From Spirosoma oryzicola (GTDB lineage: Bacteria; Bacteroidota; Bacteroidia; Cytophagales; Spirosomataceae): a DNA stretch of 64,000 nt. Numbering within the stretch: position 1 is the first letter of the stretch; the number at the start of each line of letters is the position of its first letter. The translations under genes were made by a program, and so were the position numbers. Below the pieces are notes generated by a model. It had not been told where the DNA came from and searched no databases. It saw only the letters and a program-made list of their open reading frames with translations. Positions 37,395 to 46,735 of this stretch are shown here, piece by piece. Location: assembly GCF_021233055.1 (NCBI RefSeq), contig NZ_CP089541.1:155294-219293 (forward strand). Direction: 5' to 3'.

Positions 37395-39002
37395 TTACTG
37401 CTCACTTAGCAAGACAGCCAACACGCCATTGGTCCATCCGAACCCGTCCTGATTAGGGTATTCGCCACCTTTAGCGGCTGCGGTATGAACAACGTCGTAT
37501 TTTTCGACCATCTTGCCCGAGGCCTTGTACACGCGTAAATTTTCGCTTACCCAATTCATTTTGATTTGATCCGCCAGCGTGTTTTGTCGGTAATACCGCA
37601 ATCCTTGGATTGATAGCCATTGCAAAGGAGCCCACCCATTTGGCGCGTCCCACTGCTCACCGGTACTAGCCAAGGTTGTGGTTAGACCACCCGGCTTTAA
37701 AAACGATTTCCTCAACTTATCCGCAACGGCAGTCGCCTGTTCCATCGACGCAATCTTTACGAAAAGCGGATAGACTGCCGCCAGCGAGTAAATCCGGGAA
37801 GGCTTTCGAGCCATAAAATCATAGTCGAAGAAAAACTGATTTTTCGCATCCCAGCAGTACCGGTGAATGGCTCGACGACGTTGTAAAGCCAGCTTTCGAT
37901 ACGTTTCTGCCTGACGAGAATCTCCCTTTAGTCGGTAACATTCTGACAGTGTTAGCTCCAGATTGACGAGCAGACTGTTTAAATCGACTGGAATAAAATC
38001 GGTGGTATGAATAGTCCGAAGTCGTTTTCCGTCGCTGAACCAGCGGCTGCTGAAATCCCATCCCGACTCGGCTCCTGCGCGAATATGCCGATACAGCATT
38101 TGCGGGTCTTTTACTTTCTTACCCAGTAATACATCTTCTTTGTAGGACTCAGGACGCGGTGTCGGATTATCGTCATAATAGCGGTTAAGAAATATTCCTT
38201 CGTCCAGACGAACAACACGACGGTAAGCTGTATTCGGATTGGTTAGTTGCGTTTTTCCGTCCATCCAGAAGTTGTATTCCTTTTGCAATTCCGGTAGATA
38301 ACGCAGCAACATTCGACGGCCCTGCACTTCGCTGAGCAGGTTGACCATAAGCGAGAAGAACGGTGGTTGCGACCGGCCCAAAAAATACGTTCGGTTGCCA
38401 TTTGGAATGAAACCAAACGTCCGGATGAGATAAGCAAAATTATTGACCATGTTTTGAATTAGATCAGCTTTTCCGGATGCTTTCAAGCCGAGCATCGTGA
38501 AGTAGCTGTCCCAATAATAGATCTCGCTAAAACGCCCGCCCGGAACTACGTACGAATTCGGCAGCGGAATCAACGATCCGGACTGCTGACCCGGCTTCGC
38601 CGATGGAGTCGCGGGTCGTGTCAGCACCGGCCATAAGTCGGCAATGTGCTGTTGCATCGATTGACCAGCTTTGCTGGTGTAACCCGACGCTGGCTTTACG
38701 GGCATCGTGAAATGCTGCATCACAAACGCTTCCAGATTAAAATCCGCGCGCTGACGAGCCTGGTTATAATTGTCGAGTATCGTAGCCGGCGGAAATTTGG
38801 GTGTGCAATCGGCAAACGTTTTTGAATCAGGAAAGACACTGTTCATTTGAACCGCTTCAAACAGCGGACCGAACTGAACATCGGGGCTAACTAATACCTG
38901 CTTGGCTGTTCCTGATTTCTCACGAACTTTCTGTCCATAACCAGCGCTTAGGGTGAGCAGGTACAGGATAAGTAGAAAAAAATACGGAAGTCTTCGCTGC
39001 AT
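37395..39002 (-). CDS. treA: Periplasmic trehalase (GH37)
   Basis: Trehalase hydrolyses trehalose to two glucoses. The start at 39002 (MQRRLPYFFLL) is chosen because it begins a signal peptide ending SAGYGQ; a longer frame upstream has no similarity. GH37 signatures are present: PGGRFSEIYYWDSY and QWDAPNGWAP. Both catalytic regions are intact: ESGWDFSSRW with the acid Asp and MVEKYD with the Glu. The product is about 535 residues, the usual size. It lies 149 bases downstream of treS, but a hairpin terminator separates them, so it may have its own promoter. Together they suggest cycling of trehalose between synthesis in the cytoplasm and hydrolysis in the periplasm. Confidence 0.94.
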   Translation of the reverse strand: MQRRLPYFFLLILYLLTLSAGYGQKVREKSGTAKQVLVSPDVQFGPLFEAVQMNSVFPDSKTFADCTPKFPPATILDNYNQARQRADFNLEAFVMQHFTMPVKPASGYTSKAGQSMQQHIADLWPVLTRPATPSAKPGQQSGSLIPLPNSYVVPGGRFSEIYYWDSYFTMLGLKASGKADLIQNMVNNFAYLIRTFGFIPNGNRTYFLGRSQPPFFSLMVNLLSEVQGRRMLLRYLPELQKEYNFWMDGKTQLTNPNTAYRRVVRLDEGIFLNRYYDDNPTPRPESYKEDVLLGKKVKDPQMLYRHIRAGAESGWDFSSRWFSDGKRLRTIHTTDFIPVDLNSLLVNLELTLSECYRLKGDSRQAETYRKLALQRRRAIHRYCWDAKNQFFFDYDFMARKPSRIYSLAAVYPLFVKIASMEQATAVADKLRKSFLKPGGLTTTLASTGEQWDAPNGWAPLQWLSIQGLRYYRQNTLADQIKMNWVSENLRVYKASGKMVEKYDVVHTAAAKGGEYPNQDGFGWTNGVLAVLLSEQ

Positions 39003-39019
39003 GGTGGTGTTTACTAAGA

Positions 39020-39071
39020 ATGCATTCGCCGATAGTTGCCCTTCGATTGGGCTTACTATCCACGAATGCAT
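39020..39071. repeat. Inverted repeat in the trehalase leader
   Basis: ATGCATTCG (39020-39028) and CGAATGCAT (39063-39071) are perfect nine-base inverted arms with a 34-base spacer, just upstream of the trehalase start. They could form a leader hairpin or two operator half-sites. Confidence 0.4.
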
Positions 39072-39116
39072 CGTTTCTGAATTGATCAAGATATACCTGT
39101 CGAAGTAAACGGACAG

Positions 39117-39146
39117 AAACGGGCCTGCTGCTAAACAGACCCGTTT
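39117..39146 (-). terminator. Probable terminator of treS
   Basis: Seven-base arms AAACGGG/CCCGTTT (39117-39123 and 39140-39146) with a 16-base loop lie six bases past the treS stop on the minus strand. T-rich sequence at the arm end fits a weak intrinsic terminator. Confidence 0.55.
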
Positions 39147-39151
39147 TGCCG

Positions 39152-42100
39152 TTATCCTTCGTTATCGACTAAAGCCGCCGTTACGTCTGCTTCCAATGAT
39201 TTGTCCGTTGGTTCGCCAATAACTGATTTAATGATGTTCAGCGGAACACGAACCCAATCCGGACGGTAGTTCAACTCGTGGTTTAAATCCGTTATGGCTC
39301 TTTCAAGCAGGTACGTTTCCAACATCATCTGCAAATCTTCGGATTGCTTTGGAATGAACGAACTCGACTGAACTGTCTCTAGATAAGCCCCCATAAAGAA
39401 GTTGCTCATGTAACGCGCCCAAAACTCTGCGTAAGGCATCAACCGAACTGTATCTTCCGGCGATACTTGGTTATTGTGCAAAAAGCCTTCATAACCAACG
39501 TAGTAAAAAGAACGGATGATTGAGGCTACGTCACGCAGGGGCGACCGTTTCAGACGTCGTTCGCTGTAACTACGGGACGGGTCTCCGCCAAAATCCTGAA
39601 TAACAATATCAGTACTTGTCAGCAGAATTTTATCCAGTTGCAAATCGCCGTGAATCCGAGTCTTGGTCGTATCCAGCTTTTTCCGGTAGATTCGCTTAAG
39701 CGTGTTTAGTACTTCATCCTTCCGACTCAGCATCTGTTCTACTTCCTGTTGCAGATCGTCAGGCAAGCGCTGAAGGTTTCGTTTCTGGCTCTGGTAGCTT
39801 TCACGCACCAGCGACTGTAATCCCGAAAACAACGAACGTTGATAGTGCAACGAGAAATCTTCCGGGGCAAAGTCTTTCACGCTCGTTTGGGAAGCCAATG
39901 CCATGTGCAACTGACCTATTCGGGTACCCAGTAAACGGGCTTGCTCAGCCGACCGCTGACCAATAAGCTCCTGCGTAACAGCGGGTAATTCGTCGAACGA
40001 AATGGGCTGACTTAACGTACCAGCGGTAGCATTAGTAGCGGCTGCCAGCTTATTCTGATCACGGGCCAGGATTCGTTCGATAAAGTTATTAATTCGCTCC
40101 AGCACGTAGGTTCGTGCATCACCGGGCCGGAAAATCATATCCTGCATGGTTCCCAGTGTGACGGGCTTGTCCGTAGTCTTCATCTCAACCGAACCAGCAA
40201 AAGCAGGAACGTATTCAAACTTGGCCTTTTCGGACAGGAATCGGGCAATCTCGGTATCCGGGTTGATGGTTGGTTCAACGCGTCTGTACAGCTTCAGCTG
40301 AAAGCAGGAATCGTAGCTGATGGCTGCATAACCACGGTTGGCCGTGCTCAACTTTGGCTTTATGTCCCCATGCTCCTGAACGTACGTGTTCAAAGCGGGC
40401 GTACTTTGGAACACCAGTTTACTAGCCGAAGTCAGGCTTTTTTCGGTCATGTGTTGGAGCAATGCAAGTTGCACATCCGTCAGGTAAAGACCGTCGCAAA
40501 GAACTCCCGTTTCGTCGCCAATTTCCAGATTAGCGATGACAGACTGTGGACAGTTTCCAGTAAGGTTAGCCGCTGATGTTTCTTTAGCGAGCGCGACGAC
40601 TAACTGGAAGGTTTCGGGTAAGCCCCGTTCGTAAGCAACTTCCAGCAGCAGGATATAGGCTGTACCATCGGGTAAAGGCAAAGTAGCCTGGTTCGTGACC
40701 GTAATTCCTTGCATTGTCTGCGTCTGCTCACTAAACCAGTCTGTCTTGAGCAGGTAGTCCGGTAAGATTTTGGTTTCCAATACCTGCCGATTGTTACCCT
40801 TTAATAAGTCATTCCAATCGTTGATACGCAGGGTTGGCAATTGAACCGAAGCAGCCGTCATCGCCTGCGTCTTTTCAAGCATAAACCACTGGTAGTCATG
40901 CGCTCCCAATGTAAAGAAATACGTTTCATTGTCGGTCACAGCCGGGAAAGACGTTTTGCTGAAAACCTCGACCGGAACGTATCCCTTAAATCCGCTCAGA
41001 CCAACCTCTGCCGGTTGGGGATACTTCGACAGGTTGATCACAACCAACAGTGTCTCTTCCTCGTAAGTACGTGTGAAAGCGAGCACTTTTGGGTTTTCGA
41101 CGGGCAAAAAGGTCATATTACCCCACCCAAATGCTTTAGACCGCTTCCGCAGATTGATCATCCGTTTCATGAACCAGAACAGCGACGACGTATTACTGCG
41201 CTGCGTTTCAACATTGACGGATTCGTAATGGTATTCGGGGTCCAGAATTGTTGGCAGATACAGTTTGTGCGGGTTTGTGCTGGAGAAACCCGCATTCCGA
41301 TCCGGTGACCACTGCATGGGCGTACGTACGCCATCGCGGTCGCCCAAATACACGTTGTCACCCATACCAATCTCATCGCCGTAATATATGACAGGCGTAC
41401 CGGGTAGCGAAAACAGCAAACTGTTGAGCAGTTCTATTTTTTTCCGGTCGTTGCCCATGAGCGGTGCCAGCCGATGCCGAATACCGAGATTGATTCGGGC
41501 TTTCGGATCTTTGGCGTAGGTCTTGTACATGTAGTCCCGCTCTTCATCGGTCACCATTTCGAGCGTCAACTCATCGTGGTTGCGCAGGAAAATAGCCCAT
41601 TGGCAGGTCTCCGGAATGGTCGGTGTCTGGTCGAAAATGTCGGTAATCGGGTACCGATCCTCCATCTGCAAAGCCATGAACAGACGCGGCATCACTGGGA
41701 AGTGGTAATTCATGTGACATTCGTCACCATCGCCAAAATACGAAGCTGAATCTTCGGGCCACATGTTAGCTTCCGCAAGAAACGCAACACCCGGAAAATG
41801 ATCGTCGATGTGCTTACGTAGCTTTTTCAGGAAAGCGTGCGTTTCCGGCAAATTCTCCCCGTTCGTTCCCTCCCGCTCGAACAGGTAAGGAACGGCATCC
41901 AGACGAAATCCGTCAACGCCCAGCTCGCACCAGTAATCGATCATCTTGAAAATCTCTTCCTGCACCAGCGGATTATCGTAGTTCAAATCAGGCTGGTGGT
42001 AGAAAAAGCGGTGCCAGTAATATTGCTGTGCTTCCGCATCCCAAGTCCAGTTAGACGCTTCAAAATCCTGGAAGATGATTCGAACATCTTTGTACTGGGT

Positions 42101-42526
42101 TGGATCGTCCGACCAGACATAAAAGTCACGTTCGGGCGAGCCTTTCGGTGCCTTACGAGCCCGCTGAAACCAAGGATGTTGATCGGAACTATGGTTGATA
42201 ACCAGTTCCGTAATCACTTTAAGGTTTCGCTGATGCGCTTCCTGAAGCAGAACCTTGAATTGCTCAATGTTTCCGTACGAGGGATTGATGCTGTAGTAAT
42301 CCGCAATATCGTAACCGTCATCGCGGAGGGGCGACGGATAAAAGGGCAACAGCCAAATAGCCGTGATGCCCAGCTCCTGCACATAATCCAGCTTTTCCAA
42401 TAGACCCTGAAAATCGCCGATGCCGTCGCCATTTCCGTCGCAAAATGCTTTGATATGGAGTTCGTAGATGATCGCGTCTTTATACCAGTAAAGGTTATCA
42501 CGTACATCCTTCTTAATATCTGCCAT
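39152..42526 (-). CDS. treS: Trehalose synthase fused to maltokinase (TreS-Mak)
   Basis: Residues about 10-550 are a GH13 trehalose synthase, which interconverts maltose and trehalose. Key residues are Asp210 in GFRLDAVPYLF, Glu252 in AEANMWPED and Asp318 in RNHDEL. Residues about 570-1115 are a maltokinase (Pep2), which makes maltose 1-phosphate for GlgE: the catalytic loop reads RIHGDLQLDKIL (near 959), the Mg-binding strand IQDFGGDPSRSYSERR (near 978), then SPLRDVASIIRSF. Most relatives read DFEGEP where this one has DFGGDP; the metal-binding Asp is kept. The fusion is common in bacteria. No glgE or glgB lies in the window. An inverted repeat at 42553-42594 lies in the leader. Confidence 0.93.
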   Translation of the reverse strand: MADIKKDVRDNLYWYKDAIIYELHIKAFCDGNGDGIGDFQGLLEKLDYVQELGITAIWLLPFYPSPLRDDGYDIADYYSINPSYGNIEQFKVLLQEAHQRNLKVITELVINHSSDQHPWFQRARKAPKGSPERDFYVWSDDPTQYKDVRIIFQDFEASNWTWDAEAQQYYWHRFFYHQPDLNYDNPLVQEEIFKMIDYWCELGVDGFRLDAVPYLFEREGTNGENLPETHAFLKKLRKHIDDHFPGVAFLAEANMWPEDSASYFGDGDECHMNYHFPVMPRLFMALQMEDRYPITDIFDQTPTIPETCQWAIFLRNHDELTLEMVTDEERDYMYKTYAKDPKARINLGIRHRLAPLMGNDRKKIELLNSLLFSLPGTPVIYYGDEIGMGDNVYLGDRDGVRTPMQWSPDRNAGFSSTNPHKLYLPTILDPEYHYESVNVETQRSNTSSLFWFMKRMINLRKRSKAFGWGNMTFLPVENPKVLAFTRTYEEETLLVVINLSKYPQPAEVGLSGFKGYVPVEVFSKTSFPAVTDNETYFFTLGAHDYQWFMLEKTQAMTAASVQLPTLRINDWNDLLKGNNRQVLETKILPDYLLKTDWFSEQTQTMQGITVTNQATLPLPDGTAYILLLEVAYERGLPETFQLVVALAKETSAANLTGNCPQSVIANLEIGDETGVLCDGLYLTDVQLALLQHMTEKSLTSASKLVFQSTPALNTYVQEHGDIKPKLSTANRGYAAISYDSCFQLKLYRRVEPTINPDTEIARFLSEKAKFEYVPAFAGSVEMKTTDKPVTLGTMQDMIFRPGDARTYVLERINNFIERILARDQNKLAAATNATAGTLSQPISFDELPAVTQELIGQRSAEQARLLGTRIGQLHMALASQTSVKDFAPEDFSLHYQRSLFSGLQSLVRESYQSQKRNLQRLPDDLQQEVEQMLSRKDEVLNTLKRIYRKKLDTTKTRIHGDLQLDKILLTSTDIVIQDFGGDPSRSYSERRLKRSPLRDVASIIRSFYYVGYEGFLHNNQVSPEDTVRLMPYAEFWARYMSNFFMGAYLETVQSSSFIPKQSEDLQMMLETYLLERAITDLNHELNYRPDWVRVPLNIIKSVIGEPTDKSLEADVTAALVDNEG

Positions 42527-43072
42527 AGCTCTTCAGTAAGGTGTTGTGGTTGTCTAAAACACGTTTCTGGAAAAAACAGCACTTGTGTTTTAGATAAGCC
42601 CATTGAGTATTTAGGTCGTGAAAATTCTAACTGCGTTATCTGTCAAACGAATGGAGTAATCGGCTAGGGTATCGCAAAACCAATTGCCGTACGGAAGCTG
42701 TTGTGACTTCGGTTTATTCGTTTAACTGGTAGAATTCTGCAAACGTTTTTGCTTAACAAACCTGAATTGACTCAAACTGTTTATCAATGGCAAAGGCTAT
42801 TAGACGATAGACATATGCAGGGAACGCATTGAATCCGGACAATAACCAACGCTAACGGTCTATAAATTTGGCCTGCATTTTAACGTCAGGAAAGCGGGAA
42901 ACGAAACCAACTCAGCTAACTCCCGCCGGTGCAATGGCTGCCAATCGACCGGCGCTTATCCTGTCATGGAATGAAATAAATACTCCGCTACTAGAAGAGT
43001 GCTCTATTCGTCTGATCGGTTACCGCACCTTAAATCGGTCTCCGAAAAGCAACCGGGGTTGAATGAACAGAT
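42527..43072. promoter_or_regulatory. Divergent intergenic region between treS and the DUF2809 gene
   Basis: A perfect inverted repeat with ten-base arms (TCTAAAACAC at 42553-42562, complement at 42585-42594) lies in the treS leader and may be an operator or a hairpin. On the plus strand TAAATTTG at 42862-42869 is a full -7 match that could drive the DUF2809 gene with a leader of about 200 bases. No gene is called in between. Confidence 0.45.
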
Positions 43073-43516
43073 ATGCTTTTTAAATTTACCCCGCGAATTA
43101 ATCTGGAGATGCAAAAATCAATAGTTGGTAGAAATCGCATTCATTACGGATTGCTTACCATCAGCATTCTGTTGATGGGTTTTGCGTCGAGACGCTTCTT
43201 CGGCGATTATTCGTTCGTGAAGCTGTACGTCGGTGACGGATTATGGGCCTTAATGATTTTCCTGGGCTTCGCTTTCATGTTTAGCCAATGGTCTACAAAA
43301 GCTATTGCGGCAGCGGCTTTAGGTTTCTGTTTTGGTATTGAGCTTAGTCAGTTATACCATGCTCCCTGGATAGATACCCTGCGGGCCACAACTGTAGGCG
43401 GACTAATCCTCGGCTTTAGCTTCGTCTGGAGTGATCTGCTTTGCTACGGTATAGGCGTTGGGCTTGGTGCACTTATCGATACTTATTTTATGCAGCCTGT
43501 TCCTAAAACCGTTTGA
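43073..43516 (+). CDS. DUF2809 membrane protein
   Basis: The 147-residue protein has about four membrane helices and follows DUF2809: HYGLLTISILLMGFASRRFF, then YVGDGLWALMIFLGFAF, then GIELSQLYHAPWIDTLRATT, then VWSDLLCYGIGVGLGALID. The family is found in many bacteria without an assigned function; the conserved GD, LWA, QLY and LR motifs suggest a defined role in the inner membrane. An internal ATG at 43109 (MQKSIVGRN) would also give a complete family protein. The gene stands alone. Confidence 0.82.
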   Translation: MLFKFTPRINLEMQKSIVGRNRIHYGLLTISILLMGFASRRFFGDYSFVKLYVGDGLWALMIFLGFAFMFSQWSTKAIAAAALGFCFGIELSQLYHAPWIDTLRATTVGGLILGFSFVWSDLLCYGIGVGLGALIDTYFMQPVPKTV

Positions 43517-43621
43517 ACGAATTGTTTGGTTCGTAGTAAATTGGATAGCTGAACTCAGTACTGTTCATAAATCCTTAATAGATAGCCCGTTAAATTTACA
43601 ATAGGGTAATAGTGAGCCTAA

Positions 43622-43629
43622 TAGCTTTG
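43622..43629 (+). promoter_or_regulatory. Promoter -7 box of the phytase-like gene
   Basis: TAGCTTTG matches TAnnTTTG. Transcription would begin near 43636, which rules out a start codon at 43631 and favours the ATG at 43658. Confidence 0.55.
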
Positions 43630-43657
43630 CGTGTTTGTAACAAGGCTGTTTATGTTC

Positions 43658-44971
43658 ATGAAAACACAATTTATACCTACCTCATTTACTATTGGTTGCG
43701 CACTCATCGGCGGTCTTTTCGTTACCTCCTGCAATGACCACCTCCTTCCGGTAGTCAATTATCCTGCTTACGCCGAAGCGTCGAATCCAAAAATACTATC
43801 GACCGCTGCTAACGGAACAGTTCTTTACAACGGTGGATTTGGTTCGTCCATTGCAGCCGACCGTACCGATCCAAATGTCTTTTACTTATTGACCGACCGA
43901 GGGCCTAATGCTGCGGGAACAGCCGCTAACTCGATCATTTTTGGAAAAGCTGACTTTACTCCACAGATCGGAAAATTTCGCGTTGTGGGTAATCAACTGG
44001 TGCTGGAACAGACGATTCTCCTTAAAAATGCGAACGGTCAGTTGCTAACGGGATTACCAAACCCAAGCGGTCAGGGCAGTACCGGCGAGACAGCACTTGA
44101 CTTAAACGGACAGCCGATTACGCCCAGCGCTGATGGACTTGATTCGGAAGGGCTTGTACTGGCGTCGGATGGGACATTCTGGGTAAGTGACGAATACGGC
44201 CCACACATTGTGCATTTTGACGCGACGGGTAAAACGATTGAGCGCATCAACCCATTCGGTACAGGTACGGGCGGGCGCACCTTGCCGAAAGTCCTTGCCC
44301 GCCGTCGGCCAAACCGGGGTATGGAAGGATTGACTATTACACCCGATGGCAAAACGCTGGTAGGTCTGATGCAATCACCCATGTACAATCCGTCTTCTTC
44401 GGCAGTATCCGGTTCGGTTGTCCTGCGGATCGTGACCTTCGAGATCGCGACAGGAGCGACCAAACAGTACGTCTACCTGATGGAGAACGCTAGTCTGACA
44501 GGCTGTAGCGAAATTGCGGCAATCTCTAATACAACTTTTCTGGCGCTGGAACGCGATGGGGATTATGGCGGAAATCCAGCTAAACCAGCCGCCTTCAAAC
44601 GGATTTATAAATTCGACCTGGCCGGTGCAACCGATATTTCCGATCCATCGAATGGCGACGGCGGCAAACTGTACAGTGGCTTAACGGTTGAGCAACTCAA
44701 GGATAAAGCAGGCTTAGCTAACGCCGGTGTAGTTCCCGTTACCAAGACGCTGGTGTTCGACCTTCTGAAAGACATATCGCCGGTGTATCCGCATGATAAA
44801 GCCGAAGGTATCGCATTGCTAAGCAACAATCGACTGGCTATTGCGAACGACGATGACTTTGGCGTTGTTGACAATGGGCAAAATAGTTTTGCCACCAAAA
44901 TTTTGCCAGCTACTGGGAAAGTCGATCTCAATCGTGTGTATTTTGTAACCCTGCCAACCCCACTGAACTAA
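43658..44971 (+). CDS. Esterase-like phytase-domain lipoprotein
   Basis: From the ATG at 43658 (MKTQFIPTSF) the protein has a lipoprotein signal with lipobox VTSC. The rest, about 400 residues, is the esterase-like phytase domain (PF13449 type), a beta-propeller: GGFGSSIAADRTDPNVFYLLTDRGPN, DGLDSEGLVLASDGTFWVSDEYGP, RGMEGLTITPDGKTLVGLMQSP, LTGCSEIAAI, and DKAEGIALLSNNRLAIANDDDFG. Members are annotated as phosphatases or esterases of phytate-like compounds, but few have been tested. The asparagine/aspartate-rich turns fit calcium binding. It is a single gene closed by a hairpin at 44989. Confidence 0.82.
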   Translation: MKTQFIPTSFTIGCALIGGLFVTSCNDHLLPVVNYPAYAEASNPKILSTAANGTVLYNGGFGSSIAADRTDPNVFYLLTDRGPNAAGTAANSIIFGKADFTPQIGKFRVVGNQLVLEQTILLKNANGQLLTGLPNPSGQGSTGETALDLNGQPITPSADGLDSEGLVLASDGTFWVSDEYGPHIVHFDATGKTIERINPFGTGTGGRTLPKVLARRRPNRGMEGLTITPDGKTLVGLMQSPMYNPSSSAVSGSVVLRIVTFEIATGATKQYVYLMENASLTGCSEIAAISNTTFLALERDGDYGGNPAKPAAFKRIYKFDLAGATDISDPSNGDGGKLYSGLTVEQLKDKAGLANAGVVPVTKTLVFDLLKDISPVYPHDKAEGIALLSNNRLAIANDDDFGVVDNGQNSFATKILPATGKVDLNRVYFVTLPTPLN

Positions 44972-44988
44972 TAAACTACAACTATGCT

Positions 44989-45019
44989 CCATTGCCCTCA
45001 CGTTTCGTAAGGGCAATGG
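44989..45019 (+). terminator. Terminator hairpin after the phytase-like gene
   Basis: Perfect ten-base arms CCATTGCCCT/AGGGCAATGG (44989-44998 and 45010-45019) with an 11-base loop lie 17 bases past the stop. No T run follows. Confidence 0.65.
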
Positions 45020-45185
45020 CAGTAAAAGCGCTATCAGACTCCGTAGAGTCAGGTATGGCTATTATTTATGAATGTCCATTGTTATCTGTTTCAACTTGAC
45101 TTACAGCAGAACAAGCGACATAAAGTTTACGCAACAGATCTCTTTTTTGCGCTGGTTGATCAAGATATCTATTGTTGGATAGCTT

Positions 45186-45434
45186 TCAATTTAAACAAAG
45201 GTACGCCCCTAATATCCGGGGCTCGCTGGCTTTGCAACAAATTACCGGATCAGGTTGTACCCAGTCGTGGCGCAACTGTTCGTAGCAAATGCGTGGATAA
45301 AGCGCAGATCCATTATTCCAGCCACAAAAGCTGAACAGCCAGTTGGCCTCTTCTACGTTTTTAGCAAACCCCGCCGACGAATGCCAAATTGGCCAGTGCC
45401 CATCTACTTCCAGAATAATTGACGTTCGTATCAT
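45186..45434 (-). CDS. Hypothetical small protein (uncertain)
   Basis: An 82-codon minus-strand frame starts MIRTSIILEVDGHWPIWHSS and is rich in Trp and Cys (three WxxxW-like spacings, ICYEQL, VICCKAS). The first 45 residues read like a small alpha-beta protein, the rest less so. A plus-strand frame overlaps it at 45068-45334 and looks less protein-like. No promoter or neighbour supports either one. The surrounding 44972-45759 is otherwise empty apart from the hairpin at 44989. Confidence 0.3.
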   Translation of the reverse strand: MIRTSIILEVDGHWPIWHSSAGFAKNVEEANWLFSFCGWNNGSALYPRICYEQLRHDWVQPDPVICCKASEPRILGAYLCLN

Positions 45435-45759
45435 TGCTTTTTTGATGGCAAGATATCAATCGTTCAGCAACTGACGTGTTAACCTTTTCTCTGGAATATT
45501 AAGCAGTTATTACTCCGCTGTCCCTCTATTCTGACCACTACCGGTATGTTCTATCAGCTACTTAGCCTGAATAGCAATTACCGTGACGTTGCCGACTCTG
45601 ATAAAACAAAAGTCAAGATACCCGCACACATGAATCATTTCTCCCGGCTTGTTCAGTAGGATTTTCGATTTTGCTGTTTTCTAAGCAAAACTCACTAAGC
45701 TGGAAGGGCTTCAACTGTTCCAGCTGCGAACTGATCGAATTCTTGGTGTGTAGTAACTT

Positions 45760-46647
45760 ATGACTAATCTCTCTTTATCCCGGCGTACCTTTCTGATGGC
45801 TTCACTTGGCCTTCCTGCTTTTCGGATGCTACAACCGAATGACCCTCAAATACTTACGACAGGACAACTAATTGACCGTATTAAAACGCAGGTAGGTATC
45901 CCCTGGCGTGAGCAAACTGTTGACCGGCTAATCGAGGGTACGCCTGAACTTCCCGTCAAAGGCATCGCTTGCACAATGATGGCTACTCTTGACGTGGTTC
46001 AGCGCGCAGCCGCCAAGAATCTCAACCTGATTATTACGCACGAACCAACGTATTATTCTCACCAGGATCGTACCGAATCCATCGAACAGGATTCCCTTTA
46101 CCAGTACAAGCATAATTTTATTCAGCAACATGGCATGGCTATCTTTCATTTTCACGATCACTGGCATGGCCGCAAACCGGACGGCATTGCTACAGGCATG
46201 ATTCGTGAATTAGGCTGGCAGAAAAATGTCGATCCGGAAAACCACCGTTTGTTTACGTTTCCGCAAACAACGCTCGCTCGTTTTGCCCAAAACATGAGTA
46301 ACAAACTGAATATTCAAACAATGCGGGTCATCGGCGATGCTCAATTGCCGGTCAAGCGTGTAATGGCCAGTTGGGGAAATGTCAGTCTACTCCAGGGGAT
46401 TTCTTACGTAAATCAGGCAGATGTGGTTGTCGTGGGCGAAACGCACGAATGGGAGTTGGTCGAATACGTGCAGGATGCGATTGCTGCGGGCCAAAAGAAA
46501 GCGCTGATCATTCTGGGCCATTTTCTATCAGAGCAAGCGGGCATGAAATACTGTGCCGAATGGCTCAAAGAATTTATCCCGGAAGTACCCGTTGAGTTCA
46601 TTGCCGCAAAAGAACCATACTGGCGAGCCGATAAACCCGTCAAATAA
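45760..46647 (+). CDS. NIF3-like dinuclear metal-centre protein, exported
   Basis: The 295-residue protein starts with a Tat-like signal (LSRRTFLMASLGLPAF), which is unusual because most NIF3 proteins are cytoplasmic. The body has the NIF3/YbgI metal sites: KGIACTMMATLDVVQRAAAKN, LNLIITHEPTYYSH, FHFHDHWHGRKPDGIATGM, VVVGETHEWELVEY and LIILGHFLSEQAGM. The family forms toroidal hexamers with two metals per subunit; the reaction is unsettled, with GTP cyclohydrolase-like or phosphoesterase roles proposed. It stands alone and is followed by two hairpins. Confidence 0.85.
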   Translation: MTNLSLSRRTFLMASLGLPAFRMLQPNDPQILTTGQLIDRIKTQVGIPWREQTVDRLIEGTPELPVKGIACTMMATLDVVQRAAAKNLNLIITHEPTYYSHQDRTESIEQDSLYQYKHNFIQQHGMAIFHFHDHWHGRKPDGIATGMIRELGWQKNVDPENHRLFTFPQTTLARFAQNMSNKLNIQTMRVIGDAQLPVKRVMASWGNVSLLQGISYVNQADVVVVGETHEWELVEYVQDAIAAGQKKALIILGHFLSEQAGMKYCAEWLKEFIPEVPVEFIAAKEPYWRADKPVK

Positions 46648-46663
46648 GCTTTCTTTTAGGGAC

Positions 46664-46695
46664 TGTGGTGTCGGTTTCTTAAAACCGACACCACA
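46664..46695 (+). terminator. Hairpin after the NIF3-like gene
   Basis: TGTGGTGTCGGTTT (46664-46677) and its perfect complement (46682-46695) enclose a four-base loop. It is probably the terminator of the NIF3-like gene. Confidence 0.7.
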
Positions 46696-46707
46696 ACATT
46701 ACAGTGG

Positions 46708-46735
46708 TATAGTCAGGTTTGAGAACCTGACTATA
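46708..46735. repeat. Palindromic element with core AGGTTTGAGAACCT, copy 1
   Basis: TATAGTCAGGTT and its perfect complement flank the loop TGAG. The core AGGTTTGAGAACCTGAC recurs exactly inside the larger hairpin at 59384-59443, which suggests a dispersed palindromic repeat. Confidence 0.65.

Noticed and set aside
42868..43062. 64-codon plus-strand frame before the DUF2809 gene
   Set aside because: Its start lies inside a -7 promoter box and the product resembles nothing.
45068..45334. 88-codon plus-strand frame after the phytase-like gene
   Set aside because: Overlaps a more protein-like minus-strand frame and lacks any recognisable pattern.
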